NCBI GenBank assembly: GCA_033762625.1
Contig: JANRLI010000020.1
Coordinates: forward strand, 1-46,695
Origin: Alphaproteobacteria bacterium
Lineage (GTDB): Bacteria > Pseudomonadota > Alphaproteobacteria > UBA9219 > RGZA01
Direction of reading: 5' to 3'
DNA: 46,695 bases
The stretch's first letter is position 1; each line of letters starts with the position of its first letter. Positions 27,571 to 36,666 of this stretch are shown one piece after another. A program made the translations under genes and the position numbers. The notes under the pieces were generated by a model. That model worked only from the letters and a program-made list of their open reading frames with translations, was not told the DNA's origin and made no database searches.

Positions 27571-28185
27571 ATGTCAAAACGCGCTACAGCTAAATTTAAG
27601 ATCAATCGCCGCCATGGTTGCAACCATTGGGGCCGTGCAAAATCCCCGCTCAACAAGCGTGATTACCGCCCAGGTCAACATGGCCAACGCCGCAACAAGC
27701 TGTCTGACTTTGGTCAACAGTTGATGGCAAAACAAAAGCTCAAAGGCTACTATGGCAACATCGGTGAACGTCAGTTCCGCCGCTATTATTTCGAAGCTAT
27801 TCGCCGCCGTGGTGACTCTTCTGAAAATCTTATCCAATTGCTCGAAAGCCGTTTGGACACCGTTGTGTACCGTATGAAGTTCGCAGCAAGCCCATTCGCT
27901 TCACGCCAGCTTATCAACCATGGTCACGTCAAAGTGAATGGCAAGCGCGTAAACATTGCTAGCTACGCTTTGAAGCAAGGTGATACTGTTGAATTGCGCG
28001 AAAAATCACGCCAATTGACCGTTGTGATGGAAGCAGCCGCAAGCCAAGAACGTGAAGTTCCAGAGTTCATGGCTGTTGATCACAAAGACATGAAGGGCAC
28101 GTTCACACGCGTTCCCGCAATGAGCGATGTGCCATATCCGGTACAAATGGAACCCGCACTCGTTATCGAATTCTATTCACGATAA
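27571..28185 (+). CDS. rpsD: 30S ribosomal protein S4
   Basis: A 204-residue primary 16S-rRNA-binding protein of the small subunit. The N-terminus ([16 protein letters not shown]) lacks the zinc-binding cysteines found in some bacteria and matches the alphaproteobacterial form, as do [16 protein letters not shown], and LKGYYG. The S4 RNA-binding domain is [22 protein letters not shown] (about residues 110-131), and the C-terminus is [15 protein letters not shown]. It stands alone, away from the alpha ribosomal operon, as is usual in alphaproteobacteria. A strong terminator follows. Confidence 0.98.
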   Translation: MSKRATAKFKINRRHGCNHWGRAKSPLNKRDYRPGQHGQRRNKLSDFGQQLMAKQKLKGYYGNIGERQFRRYYFEAIRRRGDSSENLIQLLESRLDTVVYRMKFAASPFASRQLINHGHVKVNGKRVNIASYALKQGDTVELREKSRQLTVVMEAAASQEREVPEFMAVDHKDMKGTFTRVPAMSDVPYPVQMEPALVIEFYSR

Positions 28186-28205
28186 TCGACTGCCAAGTGT
28201 TCAAG

Positions 28206-28236
28206 AAAAAGGCTCCGGAAACGGAGCCTTTTTTAT
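28206..28236. terminator. Bidirectional intrinsic terminator, rpsD / copper-chaperone gene
   Basis: A perfect seven-base-pair stem GGCTCCG / CGGAGCC (28211-28228, GAAA tetraloop) is flanked by five A on the left and six T on the right. It can end transcription of rpsD (+) and of the convergent gene that stops at 28241 (-). Confidence 0.92.
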
Positions 28237-28240
28237 TGGC

Positions 28241-28723
28241 TTAGTGACGCTTATCGCTGCCGGCTTTTTTATCGTGATGACCGTCATCGCACAGGCTTAT
28301 GTCACCAAGCTTTGTGAACAATAGCTGAGCTTTAACTTGGCCTGCATGTTCAAAGTTAAGCGTAATGGGGTGTTTTGCTCCGGGCTTGATGGCTTTTTTA
28401 ACGTCATTCAACCGCAAGTGAATGCCGTGCATTTTAAACTTCACTGCTTCATGGCTGGCGACTTCCAGCTTTTCCAGTTTTTCGTCTTCATTCACGATAT
28501 CGATGCTGCTGGCAATCGGGGATGAAGCGCTCAGCAGTACATCCTTTTCATCGCCGTTGTTGGTTATTGTCATATAGGCGTGGGTGGCTTCGCCCTTCAA
28601 GGTAACCTCATACGCATAGGGATGATAGATGGACAGGCCGCCAGCCTCGTATTCATGGGCATAAAGAGGATTAAGGGCAGGGTTAGTCAGAAATAGGGTA
28701 AACAAAACAATACGCAGTAGCAT
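28241..28723 (-). CDS. PCuAC-family (DUF461) periplasmic protein lacking usual copper ligands
   Basis: A 160-residue exported protein. After a signal peptide (LFTLFLTNPALNPLYA) the mature part has the PCu(A)C beta-barrel pattern: AYMTITNNGDEKDVLLSASSPIASSIDI and GIHLRLNDVKKAIKPG, then HPITLNFEHAGQV. Classical family members bind Cu(I) through His and Met in EIHEM and in HLMLM and deliver it to cytochrome oxidase. Here the first His-Met pair is absent (SIDIVNED) and HLM reads HLR. A short His/Asp/Lys-rich tail (CDDGHHDKK) could bind metal instead. The gene converges on rpsD with a shared terminator. Copper delivery is thus not assured. Confidence 0.82.
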   Translation of the reverse strand: MLLRIVLFTLFLTNPALNPLYAHEYEAGGLSIYHPYAYEVTLKGEATHAYMTITNNGDEKDVLLSASSPIASSIDIVNEDEKLEKLEVASHEAVKFKMHGIHLRLNDVKKAIKPGAKHPITLNFEHAGQVKAQLLFTKLGDISLCDDGHHDKKAGSDKRH

Positions 28724-29162
28724 CGGGTTCCTTTCGACTTGGGGGTGGCGTATCAGAACCTAAAATCAGCGCATTTAGCAAGGATCGGCTAGGAATCGTA
28801 ATTAGCTTGCCTAAGGAATGGACTCGGCATTTTTGTCACTCTGACAGCTAATTTTTTGATGGATTTTGTTCATTTACGCCGACGCTACTTTTTAAGCACC
28901 CTGTGGATAAAAAGCGTTTGGCTTCAAAGGAATAGCATTAAATGCTTAGAGTGTTTCGATAGAAAAAATATCAATCTTTTCAGATGGTTAACGCATGTAA
29001 CACGTCTGATGAAAGTAAAAAACAAATTGTTACTTTCTGTTATTAAATGATACTCTTTCCCTAACATTTGATATAAATTTTATTAACCGACTTGTTGGAA
29101 GTATAACAACTAAACAGATAACCCAAAGCTTCTAAACGGTCATTGGTGACGGGAATTAAAGA
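28724..29162 (+). promoter_or_regulatory. 439-base AT-rich intergenic region before the secreted protease
   Basis: No convincing gene is present; a 64-codon frame at 28856-29050 has no ribosome-binding site and an unlikely composition. The region lies between two diverging genes and must hold their promoters. A perfect 13-base operator-like palindrome TGTCA-CTC-TGACA lies at 28834-28846. The right half is strongly AT-rich. Confidence 0.4.
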
Positions 29163-29960
29163 ATGAAAAGCATTTTAAAATCAACAGTATTAGCCCTCGC
29201 AGCCACCCTGACCCTGATGTCAGGTTCTGCTTTTGCACAAATGTGCAATCCATACAGCAAGGCTGATGCGACCGATGTCTTCTCTGCGTCATCTGCTGCG
29301 GTAGTGGCTATTGAATCCACCAATGGTGGTAGCGAATTATACGGCTCGGGTTTTTTCTGGGATAACCAAGGCCATATTGTAACCAATGTTCACGTGCTTG
29401 GCCAAAATACAACCGTTATCCTTGCCAATGGTCAGCGCGTTACACCGGAAGTAGTGGGTGTTGACAACAATTTTGACGTCGCGATTTTGCATGTTCCAAC
29501 CAGTGGCGGTTTGATGCCGCATGGTAACAGCGGTGTGCTTCGCGTAGGCGAACAGGTTTATGCAATCGGCAATCCCTATGGTGTAGGTATCAGCCTTTCG
29601 CGCGGTATTGTGTCCGGATTAAATCGCAGCATTGAAACGACTGAACGTCGTAAACTTTCAAATCTGGTACAAACCGATGCTGCGCTTAACCCGGGTAATT
29701 CAGGTGGTCCGCTGATTGATCAACGTGGCTGCTTAATTGGTATGAATACAGCTATTTTATCGCCTAGCAGCACATCATCAGGCGTAGGTTTTGCAATGAC
29801 TGTCGAACAGCTTGCTAGGGTTGTTCCAAATATCATCGCTGGTCGCAGCAGCGGCATTGCGGCAGCAGTTACCAGCAGACAAATCGGTGTACAACCTGCT
29901 GCACAACCGGTTGGCGCGCAAGGTTATCGTTCACTGCGTGGAAACTACGCTGGCTTTTAA
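29163..29960 (+). CDS. Secreted trypsin-like (HtrA-type) serine protease without PDZ domain
   Basis: A 265-residue S1C-family protease. A cleavable signal peptide ends at SGSAFA (about residue 25). The catalytic triad is complete: His77 in VTNVHVLG, Asp105 in NNFDVAILHV and Ser180 in NPGNSGGPL. Cys28 and Cys190 could form a disulphide. DegP, DegQ and DegS all carry one or two PDZ domains after the protease; here only ~40 low-complexity residues remain after the fold (SSGIAAAVTSRQIG...). It is therefore a stand-alone protease acting in the periplasm or outside the cell, target unknown. It is alone in its transcription unit: a long AT-rich promoter region precedes it and a strong terminator follows. 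Confidence 0.9.
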   Translation: MKSILKSTVLALAATLTLMSGSAFAQMCNPYSKADATDVFSASSAAVVAIESTNGGSELYGSGFFWDNQGHIVTNVHVLGQNTTVILANGQRVTPEVVGVDNNFDVAILHVPTSGGLMPHGNSGVLRVGEQVYAIGNPYGVGISLSRGIVSGLNRSIETTERRKLSNLVQTDAALNPGNSGGPLIDQRGCLIGMNTAILSPSSTSSGVGFAMTVEQLARVVPNIIAGRSSGIAAAVTSRQIGVQPAAQPVGAQGYRSLRGNYAGF

Positions 29961-30026
29961 GGTTTAAGTTTTACCAGTTTCTTTTGTGACTCTAACCCGT
30001 CGTACCTCCAGGGTCACAATTTTCTA

Positions 30027-30061
30027 GCCCCCGTTCACGCAAGTGGCGGGGGCCTTTTTTT
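30027..30061 (+). terminator. Intrinsic terminator of the serine protease gene
   Basis: GCCCCCG (30027-30033) pairs with CGGGGGC (30047-30053), with an inner CAC/GTG pairing and GCAA loop, followed by C and seven T. Confidence 0.92.
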
Positions 30062-30087
30062 GCGTCAGAGAAATTTAAGTGCACAAT

Positions 30088-30117
30088 AAAAAACCCCGCC
30101 GGTCACTCCCGGCGGGG
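30088..30117 (-). terminator. Intrinsic terminator of the small secreted protein gene
   Basis: Read on the minus strand, CCCCGCCGG pairs with CCGGCGGGG across a six-base loop (stem limits 30094-30117) and is followed by six T (A at 30088-30093). It lies about 75 bases past the stop of the gene at 30192-30506. Confidence 0.9.
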
Positions 30118-30191
30118 CATATTTCCCATGATTTTTATATGAACTTTTTAAAGTTCTTATTTTTTATTCGTCGTACTTCCAGAACTAAACC

Positions 30192-30506
30192 TTAGCGTTG
30201 GTATGGTGAGTGTGCAAGGCCAAGGATATTGGAAGAGCCCTGAACTGGATGGGCTGTGTAATAACCAATTGAGGTTGCAAAGATGCGGCCGTTTGATGAA
30301 ACAGGCATCGCACCTTGACGTTGGCCTAGCAGACTTGCATGCACTGGAATATCAAATGAAACAGAAGCACCGTTGGTGATGCCTTTGTTTACAGCAATAA
30401 CGCCGTAAGCGTCTGGATTGTTGATGTAATCGCCGCGTGTATCAGCAAAAGCAGCGGTGCTGAATACAGTCATGGCTAATGTAGCAATCGTTAGTAACTT
30501 GTTCAT
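30192..30506 (-). CDS. Small secreted protein, unknown function
   Basis: A 104-residue protein from the ATG at 30506, which has AGGAG eight bases upstream; the frame is open to 30539. The signal peptide MNKLLTIATLAMTVFSTAAFA ends in AFA, so the mature protein of ~83 residues starts at DTRGDYINNPDAYG. It has no cysteines and is rich in Gly, Ser, Asn and Ala. The stretch GQRQGAMPVSSNGRIFATSIGYYTAHPVQGSSN suggests extended strands. I do not recognise a family. It has its own strong terminator, so it is transcribed alone; together with its good ribosome-binding site this suggests notable expression. Confidence 0.78.
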   Translation of the reverse strand: MNKLLTIATLAMTVFSTAAFADTRGDYINNPDAYGVIAVNKGITNGASVSFDIPVHASLLGQRQGAMPVSSNGRIFATSIGYYTAHPVQGSSNILGLAHSPYQR

Positions 30507-30683
30507 GGGGTAGCTCCTAAGTGGCGTGTTCTGATACAACCACTATCCCCCAACATCCTTTCCTGATGCTTAATTATCACGGTTAGCAAACGGTAAATTA
30601 ACCATAAAATGCAAGCATTTACAGCCCATTATTAAAGCTAATGGGATGCGGTAACACCATGGTTTGTTTGGAAAGTGGGGAGA

Positions 30684-31025
30684 TTAAGCAGCGTTTTCTT
30701 GAAACGGTACGCCCTTATCCTTGAAAAGTTTCTTTAATTCACCTGTGGAAAACATCTCGCGCACAATATCGCAACCGCCGATGAACTCGCCTTTGACGTA
30801 GAGTTGGGGGATGGTTGGCCAGTTGCTATAATCTTTAATGCCTTGGCGCAATTCTGCATCTTCCAGAATGTTGATGCCTTTAAAGGTCACGTTCATGTTC
30901 TTTAAAACCTGACAAACCGCACTGGAAAACCCACACATCGGAAAATCAGGCGAGCCTTTCATATAAAGCACGACGGCATTATCAGCGATATCCTTGGTAA
31001 TGCGGTCAACGATGGCTTGGCTCAT
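30684..31025 (-). CDS. grxD: Monothiol glutaredoxin (CGFS type)
   Basis: A 113-residue Grx4/Grx5-class protein. The active site is the CGFS motif (Cys31), followed by WPTIPQLYVKGEFIGGCDIVREM, which holds the cis-Pro and glutathione-binding GGxD elements. CGFS glutaredoxins bind and transfer [2Fe-2S] clusters as homodimers or with BolA proteins. A bolA gene lies 143 bases upstream on the same strand, the standard partner arrangement. The ATG at 31025 is preceded by AAGGGG. The frame could open at 31046, but that would place the ribosome-binding site inside the gene. Confidence 0.96.
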   Translation of the reverse strand: MSQAIVDRITKDIADNAVVLYMKGSPDFPMCGFSSAVCQVLKNMNVTFKGINILEDAELRQGIKDYSNWPTIPQLYVKGEFIGGCDIVREMFSTGELKKLFKDKGVPFQENAA

Positions 31026-31168
31026 TCTGATACCCCTTAAAATCATTGAGTTGGACAGCCTTTATATAATAAAGACGTAGGCGAAAGTAAATTGCTCATA
31101 TATCTGAGTATTAGGCTGCTAAAAGACTGTTTTTTGAAGATATTTTTCCTTCAGGTATGTATTTTTAA

Positions 31169-31402
31169 CTAGCTCGGAATGGATGTGTACAGCGCCAGCG
31201 CGTGCAATTCACCGCCCATTTTACCCTTTAATGCGGCATAGACCATTTGATGCTGTTGAACTCGTGACTTACCGATAAACGAAGCGCTTTCAACATAGGC
31301 AGCATAATGGTCACCATCACCGCGTAAATCCTCAATGCGCACTTTCGCGCCGGGTAACCCCTCGCGGATAAGTGCTTCAACTGCCTTTGCTTCCATTGCC
31401 AT
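31169..31402 (-). CDS. BolA-family protein (IbaG/BolA2-like)
   Basis: A 77-residue BolA-fold protein starting MAMEAKAVEALIREGLPGAKVRIEDLRGDGDHYAAYVESASF. The loop GDGDHYA is the [H/C] loop that helps bind a [2Fe-2S] cluster with a CGFS glutaredoxin, and SRVQQHQMVYAALKGKM is the conserved second half with the expected His. Together with grxD downstream it likely forms an Fe-S chaperone or sensor pair. The ATG at 31402 is chosen because the longer frame to 31429 would overlap the upstream gene's end at 31416. Confidence 0.92.
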   Translation of the reverse strand: MAMEAKAVEALIREGLPGAKVRIEDLRGDGDHYAAYVESASFIGKSRVQQHQMVYAALKGKMGGELHALALYTSIPS

Positions 31403-31415
31403 GATCGGGTTCTTT

Positions 31416-31913
31416 CTATTTTGATTCAAATGGATTGGCGGATGGCATTGCCTTCACGGGTTTGCCGTCCAATAGCAAACCATGTATAACAACAGCATCA
31501 TTATTCAAGGTCACAACAGCCATCAGACTATATGGCTTTTCGCGAACGGCTTTTTCTATCGTTGGCGCGGTTGTTTCATCAACATATAATTTTGTTGGCA
31601 TGGAAAGCGAACGCATTGTCGTCGTGTTTTTGCTATCAAGTAAGGCTTCGCACTGTTCGTTGCGTGCTTCTTCGCAGCTTTTATACTCAATCCCACTCGA
31701 TTTTAAACAGCCGCATTTGCCGGCAATCTGCTGAAGAACTGTTGAATTAATGCTGATATTGATATAATGGCCATACAGCAGGCTGCGCGGATCGTATCCT
31801 TGTACGGGCAATATGAAATGGGCCCCCATATTACCGACAAGGCCGTAACCAATCATCAAGATGAACGCGACGAATGGAAGCGCAAGAAAGGTGATTGTCA
31901 GTTTATGTCCCAT
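31416..31913 (-). CDS. GDYXXLXY-domain membrane-anchored protein
   Basis: A 165-residue protein with an N-terminal membrane anchor (about residues 5-27) and the pattern LPVQGYDPRSLLYGHYINISI, a match to the GDYXXLXY domain (consensus around DPRDLLRGDYVxLxY). Family function is unknown, but the domain is regularly encoded next to DUF2157 membrane proteins, as here: the two genes overlap by eleven bases. The part around KCGCLKSSGIEYKSCEEARNEQC has four cysteines, unusual for the family and compatible with periplasmic disulphides. It ends 13 bases before bolA, so the pair is likely transcribed with purL upstream and bolA downstream. Confidence 0.82.
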   Translation of the reverse strand: MGHKLTITFLALPFVAFILMIGYGLVGNMGAHFILPVQGYDPRSLLYGHYINISINSTVLQQIAGKCGCLKSSGIEYKSCEEARNEQCEALLDSKNTTTMRSLSMPTKLYVDETTAPTIEKAVREKPYSLMAVVTLNNDAVVIHGLLLDGKPVKAMPSANPFESK

Positions 31914-33045
31914 GCTGCGCCCTTAAATACTTTTGCACGCGGCGCGTGCCGTATCCCAATCCAATAAATAATAAGCCGCCAATGATCATACCGATGCCGG
32001 TTGATGCTAATGTGCCGAAAACCTCCAGATAAATGATGAATATGCGAAGGCTTATGACCCACACCACTTGATCCAATGCCTGCTGATTATCCATTAAATG
32101 GGCAACATATCCCAATACCAACCAGTAAGCGATGAAACTAACCGCACCCATCAACGGGATGGCGGGGTGAATAAAAAGGGCAGGGGTCAACATGGCGATG
32201 ACCGTTGCCCCATACAAAATAATAGAAGGTTTAAATTCCCATACCGTCTTATTCACGCGGCTTAAAACGGTGAGCAGTGCAAACACGCCAAAGGTCACCC
32301 ATACACTGGAGAGATTATCCCAATATTTTGCATAACTGGCTGCGTCGAAGTCGATACGCCATAAAATTTGGCTCATGCTGCCGCTTAGTACAAAACTTAA
32401 TATGGCGAGTAATCGCAGCGGTTTTGCAAATAAAGGAAATTGTTCATTTGCCCAACGCAAATTGCTAAACACAATATAAATAGACGAGACGATGGTAACA
32501 ATCATTCCACTCAGATTTGCGGATATCCGCTCGGATCCTAAATCAGCAAGCCATAACGCAAGCAGCGTATTCTGTGCAATCACACCAACAATCCATGCAT
32601 AGGCAACAAAGCGCGTAGTGGTGTATGCCAAGACAAGCGGGCTCGATATCAGCATCCATATCAAGATGGCAAAAAAGGGATGCGATTGGGTCTGAAATAC
32701 CTGCCCAATCAGTGCGACGAAGGTCAGGTTTGTGCCAAAAACAAGCAGCACATAGATATCACGTGCCCAGCCTTCTTGATTGCGATGTTTATAAAATCCA
32801 TAACCAAGTGCAACGCTAAGCAAAGCATGAGCACCAAGCTTTGCAGCATCGGGAATAGCATTCCAATTTGCGCCAATGACCGCAAGTATGCCGAGGATGA
32901 GGGATAGACCGCCCAGCATCATAATAATCCGGAAGTAATTACCTTCCTTCTTTTCGCCAGCCTTTTGTTCAAGCATTACTTTTGCTTGTTCTGATGTAAT
33001 CACACCTTGTTTTACCCATGCATCGATTTCTTTAGCTGACGTCAT
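31903..33045 (-). CDS. DUF2157 integral membrane protein
   Basis: A 380-residue protein. The N-terminal cytoplasmic stretch EIDAWVKQGVITSEQAKVMLEQ is the helical DUF2157 lead-in, followed by about ten membrane helices beginning FRIIMMLGGLSLILGILAVIGANWNAI, the core family signature. Function is unknown. It starts two bases after purL and overlaps the GDYXXLXY gene by eleven bases, so all three are translationally close. The DUF2157/GDYXXLXY pair is a recurring unit elsewhere; its placement between purL and bolA-grxD is probably an insertion into the standard alphaproteobacterial order, by my recollection of such loci. Confidence 0.85.
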   Translation of the reverse strand: MTSAKEIDAWVKQGVITSEQAKVMLEQKAGEKKEGNYFRIIMMLGGLSLILGILAVIGANWNAIPDAAKLGAHALLSVALGYGFYKHRNQEGWARDIYVLLVFGTNLTFVALIGQVFQTQSHPFFAILIWMLISSPLVLAYTTTRFVAYAWIVGVIAQNTLLALWLADLGSERISANLSGMIVTIVSSIYIVFSNLRWANEQFPLFAKPLRLLAILSFVLSGSMSQILWRIDFDAASYAKYWDNLSSVWVTFGVFALLTVLSRVNKTVWEFKPSIILYGATVIAMLTPALFIHPAIPLMGAVSFIAYWLVLGYVAHLMDNQQALDQVVWVISLRIFIIYLEVFGTLASTGIGMIIGGLLFIGLGYGTRRVQKYLRAQHGT

Positions 33046-33047
33046 GG

Positions 33048-35261
33048 CTATCCTTCCATCAATGCAGGCAATGTTCCTTCATGGGCTTTACGTAAATTTG
33101 CAACGGATATAATCGGTTTATCATCAAGCTTGATGTCAGGGCTGCCCATGAACCCAAGGAATTCCAGTTCCACACCGGCTTTTTTCGCCGCATCGAACAC
33201 GGATTGTTCGTGATATTGATGCGCGCGGATGGTGATGATGTAACGGCCTTGGTCTTCGCCAAACCAGTATGCTGGGGTGTTTTCTGCCTGTTCCAGCGCA
33301 ATGCCAACATTGGACGCAAGGCATACTTCCGCCAAAGCAACCAGCAAGCCGCCGTCGGATACATCATGGCAGCATGGAACGGTACCGGCATTAATCAGGG
33401 CGCGGACAAAATCACCATTCTTTTTCTCGGCTTCCAAATCGACGTGTGGAGCGGTTCCTATTTCCTTGCCGTGCAATTCACGAAGATATAACGACTGACC
33501 AATATGACCTTTCGTTTCACCAACTAATAATACAACATCGCCTTCGCGCGCTGCGTTGACCCGAGCGATTTTTGAAACATCTTCCACCATACCAACGCCC
33601 CCAATAACGGGCGTTGGAAGAATGCCCTCGCCCTTGGTTTCGTTGTATAGCGATACGTTACCAGAGATAACCGGGTAGGTAAGGGCGTTGCATGCGGCTG
33701 CAATCCCTTCTACACAGCCGGCGAATTGGCCCATGATGCGTGGTTTTTCGGGATTTCCAAAATTCATATTATCTGTAATAGCTAGGGGTTTGGCGCCAAC
33801 TGCCGTTAGATTACGCCATGTTTCGGCAACGGCTTGTTTGCCGCCTTCCACAGGGTCGGCAAAGCAATAACGCGGGGTGCAATCCACCGTCATAGCTAAC
33901 CCACGTTTTGAACCGTGCAAACGTACCACAGCAGCATCACCGCCTGTTGCAACGGTGTCAGCGCCGACTTGGCTATCATATTGTTCATAAACCCAGCGGC
34001 GAGAACATAAATCTGGGCATGCCAATAATGTTTCTAACGCTTTTCCAAGCGTCATATCAGCAGGAAGCGGGTAAGCATCGGCCTTTACTTCCGCTTGTTT
34101 TGGTGTGGGTTCATAGGGGCGATTATACTGCGGCGCGTTTTCAACTAATGGTTCAACCACGATATCGGCTTCAACTTTACCTTTGTGTTTCACAACCAAA
34201 CGGCCGGTATCGGTCAGCTTGCCAATGACCACGCAATCCAGATCCCATTTTTTGAAAATCGCAGCGGCCTTTTGTTCAGCGCCGGGTTTCAAAATCATCA
34301 GCATGCGTTCTTGGCTTTCTGAAATCATCATTTCATAAGCATTCATGCCGGTTTCGCGCTGTGGTACATCATCCAGAATTAGCTCCATGCCAAGGCCGCC
34401 CTTGGAAGCCATTTCAACGGAAGATGAAGTGAGGCCAGCCGCACCCATATCCTGAATAGCAACAATCGCATAGGTCGCCATCAATTCAAGGCATGCTTCA
34501 AGGAGAAGCTTTTCAGTAAATGGGTCACCCACCTGAACGGTTGGGCGTTGTGAATCAGCGTTATCATTAAACTCGGCGGAAGACATGCTCGCGCCTTTAA
34601 TACCATCGCGGCCAGTCTTTGAACCGACGTAGCAAACGGAATTACCTACGCCCGCAGCCTTCGCGTAGAAAATTTTATCTTGGTGGGCAACGCCAACGGT
34701 CATCGCATTCACAAGGCAATTACCGTTATAGCTGGGGTGAAAATTCACCTCGCCCGCAACCGTGGGAATACCCATGCAATTGCCATAACCGCCAATACCT
34801 GCAACCGTACCGCCGAGCAATTGCTTAGTTTTTGGATTTTTAATATCGCCGTAACGCAGCGCGTTCAGGTTTGCAATTGGCCGTGCGCCCATTGTGAATA
34901 CATCACGCAGAATACCGCCAACGCCCGTTGCTGCACCTTGATATGGTTCAATAAAGGATGGGTGATTATGGCTTTCAATCTTGAAAATCGCCGCCAGCTT
35001 CTCGCCGTTGGGGCCCAGGCCAATATCAATAACGCCTGCATTTTCGCCTGGACCACAAATTACGATATCACCTTTGGTTGGCAATTTACGTAAATGCACC
35101 TTGGATGATTTGTAAGAGCAATGTTCAGACCACATCGCAGAGAATATGCCCAGTTCGCACAAGGTTGGATTACGTCTTAATGTTTTAATCATCAATTCAA
35201 CTTCGTCGGGCTTCATTCCGTGCTCGGCGGCGGTTTTCGGAATATCAAAACTTGCTGACAT
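33048..35261 (-). CDS. purL: Phosphoribosylformylglycinamidine synthase, subunit PurL
   Basis: The small-type PurL (737 residues from the ATG at 35261), the synthetase subunit that turns FGAR + ATP + ammonia into FGAM in step four of purine synthesis, working with PurQ and PurS. Seen are the [15 protein letters not shown] signature near the N-terminus, [22 protein letters not shown] (catalytic and ATP-binding), and the second-half repeat [21 protein letters not shown] lies five bases before this ATG. An alternative start at 35300 overlaps the purQ stop by one base (TAATG) and would add 13 residues. Gene order purQ-purL fits the family. Confidence 0.97.
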   Translation of the reverse strand: MSASFDIPKTAAEHGMKPDEVELMIKTLRRNPTLCELGIFSAMWSEHCSYKSSKVHLRKLPTKGDIVICGPGENAGVIDIGLGPNGEKLAAIFKIESHNHPSFIEPYQGAATGVGGILRDVFTMGARPIANLNALRYGDIKNPKTKQLLGGTVAGIGGYGNCMGIPTVAGEVNFHPSYNGNCLVNAMTVGVAHQDKIFYAKAAGVGNSVCYVGSKTGRDGIKGASMSSAEFNDNADSQRPTVQVGDPFTEKLLLEACLELMATYAIVAIQDMGAAGLTSSSVEMASKGGLGMELILDDVPQRETGMNAYEMMISESQERMLMILKPGAEQKAAAIFKKWDLDCVVIGKLTDTGRLVVKHKGKVEADIVVEPLVENAPQYNRPYEPTPKQAEVKADAYPLPADMTLGKALETLLACPDLCSRRWVYEQYDSQVGADTVATGGDAAVVRLHGSKRGLAMTVDCTPRYCFADPVEGGKQAVAETWRNLTAVGAKPLAITDNMNFGNPEKPRIMGQFAGCVEGIAAACNALTYPVISGNVSLYNETKGEGILPTPVIGGVGMVEDVSKIARVNAAREGDVVLLVGETKGHIGQSLYLRELHGKEIGTAPHVDLEAEKKNGDFVRALINAGTVPCCHDVSDGGLLVALAEVCLASNVGIALEQAENTPAYWFGEDQGRYIITIRAHQYHEQSVFDAAKKAGVELEFLGFMGSPDIKLDDKPIISVANLRKAHEGTLPALMEG

Positions 35262-35299
35262 TTGCTTCCCTTGAGTATTTTGGGCTAAATTCGTTTTCA

Positions 35300-35959
35300 T
35301 TATACGTTCTCTACAATTGATTTAAAAATGCCACTGCCATCCTCACTGCCCAGTACCGCGTCATTGGCGCGTTCAGGGTGAGGCATCAGGCCAAGAATGG
35401 TGCGTTCCTTGTTAAAAATTCCGGCAATATTCTGCACTGAACCATTCGGGTTATCGTTATAGCGCAGCGCGATTTGATTATTATCTTCCAGTGATTTTAG
35501 GGTGTCATGGTCAGCAAAATAATTGCCATCGCCATGCGCAACAGGAATGCGTAAGTTTGCACCCTTTTGGTAGGCTTTTGTGAACACGCTGTCATTATTC
35601 TCGACTTTTAATGAAACGGTTTTGCAGATGAATTTCAGTTTCTGATTACGCAGTAATACTCCCGGCAATAGCTGGGTTTCGCATAGAACCTGAAAGCCGT
35701 TGCAAATTCCCAGAACGCGCACACCTTTTTTTGCCGCTGCAATCACTTCGCCCATGATGGGTGAATGCGCTGCCATCGCGCCGGTGCGCAGATAATCGCC
35801 GTACGAGAACCCGCCGGGAATAACGATGATATCGGATTTGGGAAGCTGGCTGTCGCCATGCCAAACCATGGTTGGCTTTTTACCTGAAGCTTTTTCAAGT
35901 GCAACCGCAACATCGCGGTCGCAATTGGAACCTGGGAATACAATAACGGATGCGTGCAT
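35300..35959 (-). CDS. purQ: Phosphoribosylformylglycinamidine synthase, glutaminase subunit PurQ
   Basis: A 219-residue class I glutamine amidotransferase. It releases ammonia from glutamine for PurL. The nucleophile Cys86 is in [10 protein letters not shown], and the His-Glu pair is in [12 protein letters not shown] near the C-terminus. The N-terminus [14 protein letters not shown] is typical of the PurS-dependent PurQ. It lies upstream of purL, with which it is probably co-translated, and downstream of two envelope genes that separate it from purS. Confidence 0.97.
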   Translation of the reverse strand: MHASVIVFPGSNCDRDVAVALEKASGKKPTMVWHGDSQLPKSDIIVIPGGFSYGDYLRTGAMAAHSPIMGEVIAAAKKGVRVLGICNGFQVLCETQLLPGVLLRNQKLKFICKTVSLKVENNDSVFTKAYQKGANLRIPVAHGDGNYFADHDTLKSLEDNNQIALRYNDNPNGSVQNIAGIFNKERTILGLMPHPERANDAVLGSEDGSGIFKSIVENV

Positions 35960-36045
35960 AACGTCTCTGAATTAAGGAAAAAATGAGAGCTGTAAACTAA
36001 TGCGTTTTTTCGCAAATGTCACCCCCTGCGGGGCCCGCTGATGGC

Positions 36046-36636
36046 TTATTTTGCAATTATATCAAGCATTAAAATGGCTTCATCGTTAAAGGGGCTGTTC
36101 TCCCCGCCGCCAAGTGAAAAATCGCTACGTTTAATCGTGGCATGGATGGAGTAGCCAAGGGTCATGGCGCCATCGTCAAACACATCTCTGGTTTTGGATG
36201 TTCGGGCAAATTTATTTAACGTAGCATCAAAACTCACATCCTTGCGGATACCGCGGATAATGAGCTGACCTTTGACCGTTCCTTTTCCATCCGTAAATTT
36301 TGCTGGTTCGCTTTGAATGAAGGCAACTTCATCTTCTTTATCAATCGTCAGGGGCTTGCGTTCAAACCATTCCTGATAAAAGGCGGGGGATGACGAAACG
36401 AAGCCGCGCATCAATAAGGCAAATTTCAGACTGTCCAGTGTTTTTGTCGCATCGTCATAAAACATGCGTGCAATTCCGTTGGTAAACAGGCTGTAGGTTC
36501 TGGCAAAGCTGCTTTCTTCGCAGATAATCATCGCGCTTACCTGACCATCTGGCGCATTAAATACTTTTGCTTCAGCAAAAGATGGTGATGGGATTAAAAG
36601 CGGCAGAAGGAATAAAAGCGTGGCCAAAATTCTCAT
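36046..36636 (-). CDS. YceI-family periplasmic protein
   Basis: A 196-residue exported protein. A signal peptide (LLFLLPLLIPSPSFA) precedes a single lipocalin-like YceI domain: KGTVKGQLIIRGIRKDVSFDATLN and LGYSIHATIKRSDFSLG match the family's strands and its RSDFG-like motif. YceI proteins bind isoprenoids or other lipids in a barrel; their roles are poorly defined. The start at 36636 is weakly supported (no good ribosome-binding site; a GTG at 36645 is possible). It lies between a WXXGXW lipoprotein and purQ, inside the purine block, probably co-transcribed. Confidence 0.85.
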   Translation of the reverse strand: MRILATLLFLLPLLIPSPSFAEAKVFNAPDGQVSAMIICEESSFARTYSLFTNGIARMFYDDATKTLDSLKFALLMRGFVSSSPAFYQEWFERKPLTIDKEDEVAFIQSEPAKFTDGKGTVKGQLIIRGIRKDVSFDATLNKFARTSKTRDVFDDGAMTLGYSIHATIKRSDFSLGGGENSPFNDEAILMLDIIAK

Positions 36637-36666
36637 GTGCTTCACGCGCCAACCATTATCGTTATA

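Noticed and set aside
28856-29050. A 64-codon open frame on the plus strand in the AT-rich gap
   Set aside because: No ribosome-binding site, composition unlike neighbouring genes (rich in Arg, Lys, Trp and Leu without a pattern), and no recognisable motif.
30141-30164. GAACTT-TTTA-AAGTTC with a following T-rich stretch as an extra terminator
   Set aside because: The stem is short and AU-rich; the two strong GC hairpins upstream already explain termination.
36001-36045. Terminator after the YceI gene (TGCGTTTTTTCGCA and CCCCTGCGGGG)
   Set aside because: The stems are only four base pairs and no T run follows in the minus-strand direction, so neither looks like an intrinsic terminator.
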